Origin: Silene latifolia
Taxonomy: Eukaryota; Streptophyta; Magnoliopsida; Caryophyllales; Caryophyllaceae
Direction: 5' to 3'
Assembly: GCF_048544455.1 (NCBI RefSeq)
Contig: NC_133537.1
Span: forward strand, 307,805,738 to 307,869,737
Length of the DNA: 64,000 bases
This document shows, one piece after another, positions 48,682 to 60,500 of the stretch (positions are counted from its first letter, which is position 1; the number at the start of each line of letters is the position of its first letter). The notes beneath the pieces are model-generated. The model did no database searches. It was given only the letters and a program-made list of their open reading frames with translations, and was not told where the DNA came from. The translations under genes were made by a program, and so were the position numbers.

Positions 48682-49639
48682 GATGCCTCAAGTCGGCGAG
48701 AAGAGAAAAGCGGCCCGCCCTACGCTCGTATCCGTGCAAAAAAAAGAGATATGCCTCTAGTTCAACCAAGGAGCAAGTTCCCATTGAGGTCACTCTTCTT
48801 GCTACGAAGCCTCTTATTCCTGGATTTGTTCCATCTCGTGGCTTTACCTCTGCTTCTACGCATCCCCTGCTTCTGAATCCAACCCTGCTTCTGAGGCTTC
48901 TGCCTCTGCGTCCCCTGCTTCTGGGGTTTCTGTCTCTGCGTCCCCTGCTTCTGGGGGTCCCTCCGAAGTAGGACTCAGATTCCCAGAAGATTTTGGCTGG
49001 TCGAGATCTACATGAGACCTGAGTCTGCTTGGTCGGATGCTGTTTCCTGCTCATAGGTTTGCTGAGAAGAGAAAGGCAGATCTTGGTTCTGCATATGGAT
49101 CCAGCGCCAGAAAGAGGGCCTACTCCTGATTTGGCCACAGAGTCTGTTCTCGTTGAGATTACTCCAATTGCAACCATGCCCCCAATCTGTGGGCCTGCTC
49201 CACCATTTGGGTGTGTTTTCGCTTACGGAAATGCTTCATTTCGGATATACTACGGCATCTTGTTCTCCTCTCTTTGAGTTTCCTGGAGCTTTTGGCAAGT
49301 TCAGATTCTCGAGAGATTTAAGTTTCTATGATGTTGAGGGTCGCACTTTTGATGCTAAGATTCGCCTCTCACGGGCTCTGGATACCGAAGCTTCTCTAGC
49401 CTTCAAGGTGCGAGTCTTTGGAATTTGGAGCGAAGAGAGAAAGCTGGCTGCAGAATTTCCTGTGGGTCTGAACCTGGAAGTGCTATCTGGTCTGGAGGGG
49501 GAAGGTGCTCCTGTTGACGCGCCAGATGCCAAGGAAGAAGTGACTTCTGCTGCTCCTGGTATTCAAACTACTGTCTCTGAGTTTGTTCCTGTTTCTAGGT
49601 CTAACTCCGCATCTGGATCCCACGCTGCTGGTGAATGAT
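48682..49639 (+). pseudogene. Antisense extra ORF of the Tat-type element
   Basis: The frame begins MPQVGEKRKAARPT at about 48682. After a stop and a serine/alanine-rich low-complexity part it continues as an open run to 49638 containing FGKFRFSRDLSFYDVEGRTF and VRVFGIWSEERKLAAEFPVG. It lies between pol and the 3' LTR on the strand opposite to gag and pol. Extra antisense ORFs in that position are known in Tat-lineage elements. I recognise no domain, and the frame is interrupted at least once. Confidence 0.5.
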
Positions 49640-50300
49640 AAATCCAGCTCATGGATGCTAGGTCTAGCCTCCTCCTTACTCTCTTTGTTGCGGCCCGGTC
49701 GGCATATGTGCTTCTGGTGCTGAGAACCTCTGTCAAAACTTGCTTACGCAGTTTATATGCAGCTGGTACCTGAGAAATGTTAGTAATGCAACCTAGGTGT
49801 GATTACCTACTAATGTATGATCTAGCGATCTAGCCTATGTAGACACGTTATGAACTTATATGTCATGAATGCAATGTTTATCAATGTGTCATGAGAATGA
49901 TCAAGTTTGAGCGTGTGCTGCAAGTGTTCTATCGTTTGCTTTGTATCTTGTCGTTTCTGGCGTACTTTGATTTGTGCATGCACGTCGTTTGTTTGGCCAT
50001 CGCTGTTTGGATGCTGGCTAAGGGGTCTAGTATGCCCACTCGTTCAGAGGAGCCAGGCTTGCGTGGGTGCTAATGCATCGCGGGAGGCTGGTGGTCCCGG
50101 TTGTACGTGCTTAGCCACGGACACACGCCTTCTGTAGTGAATACAGACTCTGCCAGATTAGTTTGCGTTTTATTCACTTAGCCATTGTTTGAAAGACATT
50201 AAAAAGGGAACTTCTTTACTTAAAATACTTAAAGTTTTTTATTAACTTAAGAAACTTTCAGAATCAGGAAATATCAGGGTCAGAATACATGTAGGGTCAT
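49640..50300. other. Non-coding region of the Tat-type element
   Basis: Between the antisense ORF and the 44-bp repeats. The short frames at 49891-50137 lack recognisable motifs. Confidence 0.45.
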
Positions 50301-50302
50301 TT

Positions 50303-50478
50303 CAGAACCAGAAAATGTTGAGATTGAAATACGCGCAGGAAATTTTCAGAACCAGAAAATGTTGAACTTAAAATATATGCAGAAAATTTTCAGAACCAGA
50401 AAATGTTGAACTCAGAATATATGCAGAAAATTTTCAGAACCAGAAAATGTTAAATTCAGAATAGATGCAAAAGGTTTT
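50303..50478. repeat. 44-bp tandem repeat in the Tat-type element
   Basis: CAGAACCAGAAAATGTTGA starts at 50303, 50347, 50391 and 50435, an exact 44-bp spacing. Such short arrays are common near the 3' end of the internal region in this lineage. Confidence 0.9.
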
Positions 50479-50673
50479 CAGAACCATAAAAATATTCAGA
50501 GCCAGAGAATGTTCAAAGCAAAATCTAGAACCTAGCTATGTTGTATCTGGTAGGCTGAGTACCCAGTTGCTGACCATGCTGGTGGCTGACATGTGCGTGC
50601 CTCTGACAGGCGTCGCACCTTTTTGCAAATTCTACAGCATCTTTGCGCACTCTGGGCTAAAAGTATCTCTACC

Positions 50674-51601
50674 TCAGTACTTTATTGGACAGGCTCCTGC
50701 CCCCTGCATGGTTTCCACATTCTCCACTGTGGAGAGCATGCAAAACAGCCTGAGACTCTTCCCGATCCAGGCATCTGAGGTAGGGTCCAACGAGGGATTT
50801 TCCTCCTTTTTATCTGTTGGCAGAGTGTCATTCTGCAGCCAGTCCAGGTACGATTTCCTCCAGTCTGGAGTATCTTCTTCACTTCTGTTGTTGCACAACA
50901 CTCCTGCTTCCTGCTTATGTTTTAGTATCGCTGGCTCCAGCACGTGGACAATTGGTATTGTGGAGATGGCTCCTGCTTTGAAGGTTGCCCCCAAGGTGGC
51001 TAACACATCTGCTTCTGCGTTCTGGTCTCTGGGATTTGTTCAATGTTGAACTTGGCAAATCTGAGGGTCAGCTCCTTTGATATATCTAGGTATGCCATCA
51101 TCCTGGAGGTGTCTGATTTTCAGATCCAGAGCTAGCTTCAGACCCAGGATCAAGGCCTAATATTCTGCTTCGTTGTTTGTGGCCTTGAATTCACATCGTA
51201 TAGCCTGGACTATGTGATCTCCCTGGGTGATTTGAGGACCAATCCTACTCCTGCTCCTCTTGCGTTGGAGGCTTCGTCCACATGTAGCTCCTAGACTTGT
51301 TCTCCTTTGTCTTCATCCAGATTCAGAATGTCCTGCTCTGCCTGGGTCTGGTCCCTGCAGTTATCAGAGACTTAATGACGTAGTGTATTGGATGTTGTGA
51401 CCCCTCATACTCTCGTACTAGCACTGCACTTGCTGTTGCTTCTGTGACTGACATATACAGGAATAGTGGCTCATCTGGCTCTGGTTTCGACATGAGTGGC
51501 GGAGTGCTGAGATAATGTTTCAATTCCTTAAATGCTTTTCTCATATCCTTTGTCCACTCAAATATTTGAATCTTCTCTTGGGGGTAGGTCTGTGTCGTCA
51601 T
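50674..51601 (-). pseudogene. RNase H segments of the Tat-type pol
   Basis: From 51601 down to about 51350 the frame reads FEWTKDMRKAFKELK...EPLFLYMSVTEATASAVLVRE, which is the connection/RNase H part that normally follows reverse transcriptase. A second segment at about 51290-51060 reads LHVDEASNAREAGAGLVL and KATNNEAEY, an additional RNase H-type sequence, and contains a stop. The 51006-50674 frame continues with ADVLATLGATFKAGAISTIP and SYLDWLQNDTLP, typical of the region before integrase. The reverse transcriptase itself is gone. Confidence 0.75.
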
Positions 51602-53294
51602 TCCCTTCTGTGCTTCCAGACACCTTATTCTCGCTTCTGCTGTAGGGTCCTGGTCTTTCGTTCCTCTTTTCTACTAGAGCTTTTCTGGATACTGGGTCTG
51701 AATCATAGATGCTTCTTATTGGTGCAGAGTCTTCCTCCAATCTCATGACAGCAATCGCCTTTGATTGTACCTCCTCAAACGTAGTGCATGGATGCATGGT
51801 CAGGTCCTTGTATAGCTCTGAATCCTGGTGCAGTCCTCGGCGGAAGGCTTGTATAGCGGTTGCTATATCACATCTCGGGATTGCCACCTTCTCTTTGTTG
51901 AACCTGTTCAAGTAATCACGGGTGGACTCCTCGAACTCTTGCACTATCCGGTAGAGGTCACTGGTCTGCTTCTCCGGCTTTCTGCTGCTGGCAAACTGCT
52001 GGTTGAAGGCATTGACTAGGTCGGCGAAGCTGGATATGCTCTTGTTCGGCAGACCGACGAACCACTGCAGGGCTGCTCCTGACAAGGTTGATCCAAATCC
52101 TTTGCACATGCAAGCTTCCTTTAGAGATCCAGTTGCGGTTATCACCATCATTTTTTGTTTGTAGTGGTTGATATGGTCAAGTGGATCCGTGGTTCCATCA
52201 TAGAGCGTCATGGCTGGAGGCACACATCCTTTAGGAACACCAATTAGGGCTATGTCATCCACGAATGAGGAGTGCGTAGTTGTCTCTTTCGCTTTCTCCA
52301 ACGGACAGGCTACGCTGGTATCCTATACATCGGCTCCTCGGCTCCTGGTATTCTTTGCTCCGGTGAACTACTGCTCTGCAAGAGGGTTAGAAACAGGCGG
52401 AACAGAACCAGCAGGTGTGCCTCCTAGCCAGGGCACTCCAGAAAATTGGCCTGGTGCTGGGTGGCTGGTTACTGGTGTTGCACTGATTATAGATCCAGGT
52501 TGCCATCCTGGTGTCTGTTGTGGTCCTCTGATCCAGGCTCCACTGGTGAACCGGTTGCAGGATGGAACTACTGCGTTGACGACAGGTCCAGATTGCCATC
52601 CTGATGTCTGGTGCGCAGGGGTACCTGAAAAGGGTGGAAGGTTAGATCCTGACGGGGTGCTAAACAAAGCATTACTTGATGTCTGATGCAGACTGGACGG
52701 ATTATCAAATGATAGGCATCCCAATCCTCTGGGCTCAATTGGTCCGCTGGGTGCTACTCCTGCAAGGTCCAGTCTGGTGACTAGTTCTGACGGGATTGAT
52801 CGACCCGATCCTCCACCGCTGGTTCTGGTCGGAGCCTCTGGTGCTGATGCTGGTTTGGGCTGGACTGTTGTCACGATCTGAGCAATCAGGTTCTGGTTGT
52901 CCTTCCTCAGATCCTCAACGGCCCGACGCAGAGTGTCCATCCCCTGAATCATCACCTGCATCGGATCAAACACTGGGGATCCTCTGCTTCTGAGAACTTC
53001 TGCACCTGATCCCTCCTGGGTCGGGGCTCTGGATGCAGCTTCACCTCTGCTTGAAATTTGCTTTCCCTTTGGATCTGGTGGTGGTCGCGCTGCTTCCTTG
53101 GGTACTGCGACGGTTTCGGAGGCGGAAGCATGGTTTGGGTGACATCGTGAAATCATCGGTGGATCTTTGGAGGAGCGATCACTGATCCTGCAGACGCATG
53201 AGAAGGTCCTGCTGTAGACGCAGGAGAAGATCTGCTCGGAGGAAAGGGCGACATGCTCGTGCTCTTTGGATGGATTTCGGGCAGTTCCAGACAT
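51558..53294 (-). pseudogene. Gag of the Tat-type element
   Basis: The N-terminal part (53294-52368) is proline/serine-rich. The core (52301-51558) holds the retrotransposon gag pattern: LYDGTTDPLDHINHYKQKM, AALQWFVGLPNKSISSFADL, FNQQF and TRDYLNRFNKE. The two parts share a frame but are separated by stops near 52366 and about 52327. The gag frame ends just where the RNase H segment begins (about 51600), which marks the internal deletion. Confidence 0.85.
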
Positions 53295-53347
53295 TGTGAC
53301 GGCTGGTTCGGTTTTGCGAGATTTGACTATAGAAAATGATCACTATG

Positions 53348-53367
53348 CCCCACGGTGGGCGCCAAAC
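53348..53367 (-). other. Primer-binding site of the Tat-type element
   Basis: On minus the bases after the 5' LTR are GTTTGGCGCCCACCGTGGGG. TGGCGCCCACCGTGGGG at this place is familiar from plant Ty3/gypsy elements; I do not assign the tRNA. Confidence 0.75.
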
Positions 53368-53990
53368 TGTTTTGGTAAAAATTTACCGATTAATTGATTT
53401 GAATTGTGGGTTAAAGCGATCGATCTAAGGCCAACGAACTAAATAAAAGCAACGATATGAACGAATAAAAAAGTAACGAAATAAGAGATTGACACGAGGA
53501 ATTTTGGTGACGTGGAAAACCCGATGTGGGAACAACCGCGGGGGGAGACGGAATCCCACCAACTTTGCACTATAATCGAGACGGAGTTATGCTAGCAAGG
53601 AAATACAAGACTTATTTGCTAGCTAATTATTGCTAAGAGTAGACGGAATATTGAGTAGTAAAGTGTGTTGAAGTATTGTGTATGGAATGAGATGATCCTC
53701 TTGCTTTGCTCTTCCCTCGCTTTATATAGTTGTAGAGGCTAGGTTTAGAGTCCAAAAAACTTCCCTCCTATTTTGCTGTTGTGTACTTGGTCAACCCCAC
53801 AAGAATAGGAAATGTTTGTTGATTTCTTCACGTGGGCTTTGACAAAGTAAATACCCCACTTGTGTTTATTTGCCATCTTGATCCTATGGCTCTCAATATG
53901 CCACGTCACCGGTCCTCTTTAATTGCTCTCCTCCAATCAATGTCGGCCACGTCATAGGTAATAAAAAATGTAGTTTTTTTATCCCTAACA
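53368..53990 (-). repeat. 5' LTR of the Tat-type element
   Basis: Pairs with 47831-48452. The element's transcript should start here and run leftward. Confidence 0.9.
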
Positions 53991-54785
53991 GGGTCCTGAT
54001 GGTGTTCATTCTTAATCTGAAATTAGTTCAACGACTCAACAGCCTCATATTTACAAGAAACAGAAGTGTAAGGCATCCGATGAGCTTTCAATGCCGTTGC
54101 ATGTTTTTTCAGCTATTGATGTTGACTAACCTTCTTTGCCTTTCTAATCCAGCATAGAAACTTGCTCCAAAAATTATTGCTTACTACTTAATGCTAAGGC
54201 AATCAGTTTGAACAAGGATTCTATTATTTGAGCTAACCTACTTAAAACATTCACAAATTTTCTGAACGCATTAATGGAAGTCGATCAAGACATTTTAACA
54301 AAAAAGTTGCGACTGCTATTTGAAGTAAGCAAGGAAGGAGAGATACCCCAATATCTCAGCAGTACTGTGTACGACTCAAAGAGGAGCACTTCTGATAAAT
54401 CTAATGATCTTTATACAAAAGCATAAAGCATTGGGATTGTAAGACTAATCATCATAAACAATGGAAAAATAGGTCCAGTTTTAAATCTTCCATTTCCATA
54501 TATTTCAAGAGTAAGTGTGGATTTATTTGGGATGGAGTCATTATTTTGTAATAGTAGTACAAAGGATAGAAGAGAAGAAGTAAAAAAAAAAGGATTTAAT
54601 TTAAATTAATGTGATTAATTGATGGTGAAATAGTGGTAGTTCATGCGAGCATGTGTATAAGAGTGATTTTTCCGTATTAATAGTGAGTTACAATACAACT
54701 CGTACAATCATATTATACTGGAGTTTTGAGTGTCTTTGTTTTGTCAAGTACAAGCTTATTCAGGTAGTCTTCTCAATAATAACAT
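53991..54785. other. No recognised gene
   Basis: Sequence that was continuous with 47392-47830 before the retrotransposon entered. AT-rich with no clear open frame. Confidence 0.35.
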
Positions 54786-54789
54786 CAGA

Positions 54790-55320
54790 GTAATATCACA
54801 CTAACACAAGAATAACACCGTAATAACACCACAATAACACTAGATTAACATCGGAGTAACGTCACAATAACAATAGAATAATATCGGATTAACATTACAA
54901 TAACACCAAAATAACAACAGAGTAACAACACAATAACACTAGAATAACGCGTGGTAAAAAAACAGAGCAAAAAAAAATCAAAGTAAAAAAAATCAGAGTA
55001 ACACCGGAATAACAACACAATAACACTAGAATAACACGTGGAAAAAAAAATCAGAGTAATAAAAATCAAAGTAAAAAAACCAGTAAAACCGGAATAACAA
55101 CACAATAACACTAGAATAACACGTGGTAAAAAAATTAAAGTAAAAAAAATCAGTAACAGTGGAATAACAACACAATAACACTAGAATAACACGCGGTAAA
55201 AAATCAAAGTAAAAAAAAAAAAAGTAACACTGGAATAACACGTAAAAAAAATAAGGGTAAGTTGTAACACAAAAAAACACAAGAATAACACTGGAATAAC
55301 AGGGGTTAACACAAAAAAAA
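54790..55320. repeat. AATAACACTAGAATAACACG-type minisatellite
   Basis: CAATAACACTAGAATAAC begins at 54931, 55018, 55103 and 55173 in units of 70-87 bp. These contain runs of A and the shorter phrase AATAACAC, which also repeats alone from 54790. Minus-strand open frames here are repeat translations. Confidence 0.85.
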
Positions 55321-55780
55321 ATAAAAAAAAAATTAAAGGTAAGATAATGAGAAAATTAGAGAAGTATGAGAACAAAAGAATAACAATACACTCGCCCACT
55401 TGTATTAATTTGTCTCTCTCATAAATTCAATTCCCAATTCATCTAATTAATTATTTTCTCTCTATCATCACCTCACTTTATTAAGTTGTCTTCCCTATTT
55501 TATCATTTTTATTCATTTCTAAAGCAAATCTAAAATTTCATTTCCCCATAAAATGAAAGCTACTTCATAAAAAGCTCCGTAAAACTTCATTCAGGCTCCG
55601 TTTAAGGTGAAACAAAAGCCTAAATTTATATTTTTTTTGAGCCTGACGTAATGGTGATATTTTCATATACCATTGAGTTTTAAAAATATTCAGTAATACT
55701 TGGTTGTGTTCGAAATATAGTTGTTTGTGTGTTTATTTCTTGTTAATTTTTTGTTGGATTTTGTTGTAAACTTTGGTTAG
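55321..55780. other. No recognised gene
   Basis: AT-rich spacer between the minisatellite and the COI1-like fragment. Confidence 0.35.
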
Positions 55781-55917
55781 GTATGTTTCGACAACCTTGT
55801 AAGACGGCTCGAATTCCATTATCAAGCGGCAGGTCTTCACACATTTCTCCATCAACCAGAACAAGGCGGAAGTCATTTAAGTTGCTCAGGTTTTTCCCAA
55901 CACGTTCAAGAGCTTCA
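55781..55917 (-). pseudogene. COI1-like exon 3 fragment, split by a Harbinger element
   Basis: 137 bp match 59443-59579 of the intact gene almost exactly (codons around RLVLVDGE to ITRF on minus). The fragment resumes after the transposon for about 11 bp (57144-57154, TCATTAGTGAC), so a contiguous fragment was split. Confidence 0.9.
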
Positions 55918-57143
55918 GAGCACCCATATTGAAGAGGATGTACTCTTCCTCTTATTTCCCCTCTTACCCACTATTTTTTTGACACCTTACATTCTCTTTC
56001 ATCCAACTCATTTTCCACTATCTTCATCCTCCTCCAACTCTTTTGCTATTTTTTTTCTCACATCAAAGAGGATCCTCTTTTACTTCCTCTTTCATATTTT
56101 AGTTACTTTTTAATAATAGTTGATATGTATGATGTATCCCTTTTTTTTATAACCATTGTTTACAAATTATTAAGGTTCATACTAAAAAAAAGATGGCATT
56201 ATCAAATGAAATTAGTTAAAATTAAATTAAAAAATATACATAAATGAAATGCAAGAAATTTAAATGTCATTAGTAATGATACATATTTTAATCTTAAATT
56301 GATCCTTGAAACATAGTCCATATATATTCAACCAAATCGTTTTTTAAAGACGTATGCATTTGTTTATCATGTTGCGCTTCCCTTCTAGCCATAAAATTGT
56401 GTAAATTTCGCTCCTCATATATGCCCGGGGTAATGACAAATGAGTCCGTAGTAACATTGTTAGATGATTCAACTCAATTTCCATGTTGTTCTTGATCAAC
56501 AAATTCATGCGGATAGTTATAGTTTAAATACTCATCTCATTCGTCTTCAACAATCATATTGTGCATAATTATACACGCCATCATGATTTTCCACAATAAA
56601 TCAACGCTCCATGCCAAAGCTGGTTGTCGTATAATCGCCCATCGAGCTTGTACTACCCTAAAAGCTCACTCAACGTCCTTTCTAGCACTCTCTTGATGTT
56701 TAGTGAACAATTTTTGGATTAAATTAGTTGGAATTTTGCATTTAATGTGTAAATTGCTATAATGCAATTATACGGTAGATTTGGGTTGAATTAGTTAAGA
56801 ATCTTGCATTAATAACGCATGTAAATTGTTTACGTACCATGCATATAAGGAAGTGGGGATGGAAAAAAACAAGAATTCCTCATGTAAAAGTACACAGCAA
56901 AATAGACAGCACCATGATAAAAGTACATTTTTTTAATGAAAATTATATAAAATATAATCCACATACACTAATTTTATAGGGTAGTGGGCACAAGGGCCTA
57001 GGTTGTACTTCCTCTAAAAATAGAGCAAGTCTTCCTCTTCCTCTTTCAAAGAGGATGTCAAAAATAATCCCACATTGAAGAGGATATCCTCTTGGAGGAG
57101 AGAGGGTACTAAGAGGATGCATCATCCTCTTTAATGTGGGTGC
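55918..57143 (-). mobile_element. PIF/Harbinger-type element, decayed
   Basis: The ends GAGCACCCATATTGAAGAGG and GAGCACCCACATTAAAGAGG are inverted repeats. The flanking duplication is TCA (55915-55917 and 57144-57146); the undisturbed gene has a single TCA there. On minus at about 56700-56480 the sequence reads KHQESARKDVE, ARWAIIRQPALAW and MACIIMHNMIVEDE with stops, the C-terminal part of a HARBI1-like nuclease. The rest of the transposase is missing. Confidence 0.85.
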
Positions 57144-57154
57144 TCTCATTAGTG

Positions 57155-57260
57155 ACAACAACAACAACAACAACAACAACAACATCAGAGCCTTAATCCC
57201 AAAATGATTTGGGGTCGGCTGACATGAATCATCCTTTCGAACCGTCCATGGGTGAACGCA
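57155..57260. repeat. (CAA)n and SINE-like dispersed repeat
   Basis: (AAC)n is followed by ATCAGAGCCTTAATCCCAAA and GGGGTCGGCTGACATGAATC. I recall this phrase as a widely dispersed plant repeat, probably SINE-related. I cannot define its limits. Confidence 0.4.
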
Positions 57261-57577
57261 CGCCTCAAAATGCGAATAAAAAAAGGGAAGATGAAAAACA
57301 AAAAGGAAGAACGAAAATGTAATGGAAAGTCAAGGTAAACTTAGGAGTTTTAAAATCGAATTCCGGATTTCTTTTATAAAAACTTAAAATTTAAATCGAG
57401 AGAAAAATTAAAACGATTTTTAAAAACCGAAATAGAATTAAGGATCCGGAATGAACCAAGTAAAATCTATAAGAAAGTGGTTGGTAAAAAAGTATAATAA
57501 AGGAGAGAATAATAAATAATTTAATTTCTTTAAATTAAATAAAAAACACTAAATATGTCAAAAGACATCAAAAACTA

Positions 57578-60500
57578 AAAGATGACATCTTACTCTTTTT
57601 TAAGCTCTTTATTTCTGTAAGTTCCGAGATTTTGGCAAAGCCGAATGAAATAGCATGTATTGCTCATCAGAAAGAGATTGATGTGTTTGTTTCCAGTTTC
57701 TGTAAATATAGATCTTAGTTTTTAACCTCTTCTGACCATGTATTTCCAATATTTCCACTTTTTTTTTTTTTTTTTTTTTGACAGTGGTAAAAAGATTGCC
57801 AGTTACAGGCCTGTTAATATTTCCACTTTTTGTTATTCTTTCCTATTTTGTTGCTCTTTCCTGTGTATACTAAGGCTCAATCATTTCATTTACATTTGTT
57901 AATTGATAGAAGTATTTGATACATAGAAGATGAACTTTGGACCATATCTCATGTCCAGACATCTTGATAATAGAAATATCAAGAAATTTTCAAGTAATGG
58001 TAGAAATTTTCCATTGTCCCCTAGCTTGATAAGAACTTCGGTTAGGCAAGCATCTAAGTCATAATCGTGTCGCCAAATTTCTTATTGTAACAGATCTCCA
58101 ATAAAAGCGTTTGTTTTCTAATATATGCTCATACATCATCATTCAATTAAGGTGTTTTTCTCCGTAAAAAAAATAAATAAAAACAAAATTAAGGTGTTTT
58201 CTTATGCGAGCATTGAGGTCATAATTGTTTGTCTAATGCGTGCTTATACATCATTATTCAAAGCGTTTTTCTATTACGACTCGGTACACTAGGAGCTTCA
58301 AACTATTTATGGTGTCGTGGATTACTTACCTCCTTCAAACTCTTTAAGTCGCTACTAAATTCGAACTGGTCAAATATATACACCAAGAAGACAACAAATC
58401 GTAATAAAACTATCTTGGGGTCGATACAACAACTAGTATGCTGAAATGTATGTTCAATGGTAGTGCATCAGCTACTTGATAATTAAACACTTAAATTTGG
58501 AGAAAACATCAAGTCCATGCTTCTAGGGAAGGTTGGAGAAACAGATGCAGGGCTTCTTCAGTTATCAAGTGGCTGCCCTAAGTTACAAAAACTCGAGATT
58601 AGACCTTGTATATTTACCGAACAAGCATTGGCAATCGCTGCAACAAGATTTGTTTCCCTCAAGTCGTTGTGGGTGCAGGGATATTTGTCATCGAATCGAG
58701 GTACTGAGGATTTCCTGAGAATGGCTCGTCCGTATTGGAATATTGAACACGTCCCTGGAGAAGCGTATGAGATTGATGGCATCACAGAAGGCCAACCAGT
58801 AATGAGTACCATCTATGCATATTATTCATTGGCTGGCCAAAGAACAGACCACCCACCCACAGTCGTACCATTACTTCTTCCACAAATCTAAAATTGCATG
58901 TTATCAACTCCATCTCCTAAACCTTGTTGTCATCATTATTGTAAAATTTAAGTGGAGATGGAGTTGATAACATGCAATTTTAGATTTGTGGAAGAAGTAA
59001 TGGTACGACTGTGGATGGGTGGTCTGTTCTTTGGCCAGCCAATGAATAATATGCATAGATGGTACTCATTACTGGTTGGCCTTCTGTGATGCCATCAATC
59101 TCATACGCTTCTCCAGGGACGTGTTCAATATTCCAATACGGACGAGCCATTCTCAGGAAATCCTCAGTACCTCGATTCGATGACAAATATCCCTGCACCC
59201 ACAACGACTTGAGGGAAACAAATCTTGTTGCAGCGATTGCCAATGCTTGTTCGGTAAATATACAAGGTCTAATCTCGAGTTTTTGTAACTTAGGGCAGCC
59301 ATTTGATAACTGAAGAAGCCCTGCATCTGTTTCTCCAACCTTCCCTAGAAGCATGGACTTGATGTTTTCTCCAAATTGGCCAATGTACCCGAGACCTGTA
59401 TCTGTAAGACCTCCGTGTCTCAATTTTACTGCAAACCTTGTTATGTTTCGACAACCTTGTAAGACGGCTCGAATTCCATTATCAAGCGGCAGGTCTTCAC
59501 ACATTTCTCCATCAACCAGAACAAGGCGGAAGTCATTTAAGTTGCTCAGGTTTTCCCCAACACGTTCAAGAGCTTCATTAGTGACATTGGTCATAAAGAT
59601 GGCCAGATACTCAAGCTTCCTACATCCCTCGGCTATAGCTTTCAATCCCCTTTGGGATAGACCTGGCCCTTCTACATTTTCCTCATTTACGCCTTCATGT
59701 TCAATGCGTAATTTTTTCAATCTCGTACAACTTAGAGCTAATACTTCCAGCCCTTGGTCCCCAATAACAGTTGTGGTCTGTTCAAGAAAATAAATATTAC
59801 TAAGAACATAGGTTGTTTAGTGTTAATGTATATTCAAGAATGCCAATTCAATCATATACCTTTAGAATCTCTAGATTACGGCATCTACTCAAGAGCTCAC
59901 AGTGGCCTTCACTGTCAAGTGAAGCGTAGAGAAGATCCAGTTGTAGTAAGGAATGTGAAACCGGGACAACCATTGGCAGATGGACTCTCTCCATGTACAT
60001 GATACTGAGTGATTGGATTAAAACAGGAAATGAGAAATTAGTATAATTCTCGTCGTTAGAGAATAGACCCCCGCAGAACTCTTGAAGCGAAGGAGTTGTC
60101 CGAAAAAAGTTGACCAAACGAATGAGGTCAGTGTCCCCGATTTTGACTGACTTTAAGGGACAATTCTTGGCAAGAAGCTCCAGGTATGTTACATTGATAT
60201 CCTCGATAGAAGTCGCATAGAAGCATAATGTTTCAAGTACCCGGTTGTTGTTCAATGCCAAGTCTCGTAACCATTCTCCATTTGGGTTCAAGATATAACT
60301 CCCTTCCAACACAAGTGTAACCAAATTCCTAGTCACAAAAAATGAAATGTCTTACTATATATATATATATATTCATAAAGCACAAATTAAACTCTGCTAG
60401 GGAGGGTATCAATGAATATGGGTGATTGGAGGACAGTTATAATAGCTGTAAAATTCTGCAGGAAAAAGCTTAACATTTTGGATATTTTCCATGACAGAAA

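Larger units (their letters stand above)
47831..53990 (-). mobile_element. Ty3/gypsy Tat-type LTR retrotransposon, internally deleted, young
   Basis: LTRs are 47831-48452 and 53368-53990 (622 and 623 bp), both TGTTTTGG...CCCTAACA. I see only about two differences (GACGCGG/GACGTGG and one T in a T run). The 5-bp duplication is GGGTC (47826-47830 and 53991-53995). The primer site beside the right LTR and the purine tract beside the left LTR place it on minus. Order on minus: gag (53294-51558), then directly RNase H remnants (about 51600-50680), then a region with an antisense extra ORF. Reverse transcriptase and integrase are missing, so it was mobilised in trans. Two RNase H-like segments and an antisense ORF suggest the Tat lineage. 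Confidence 0.9.
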
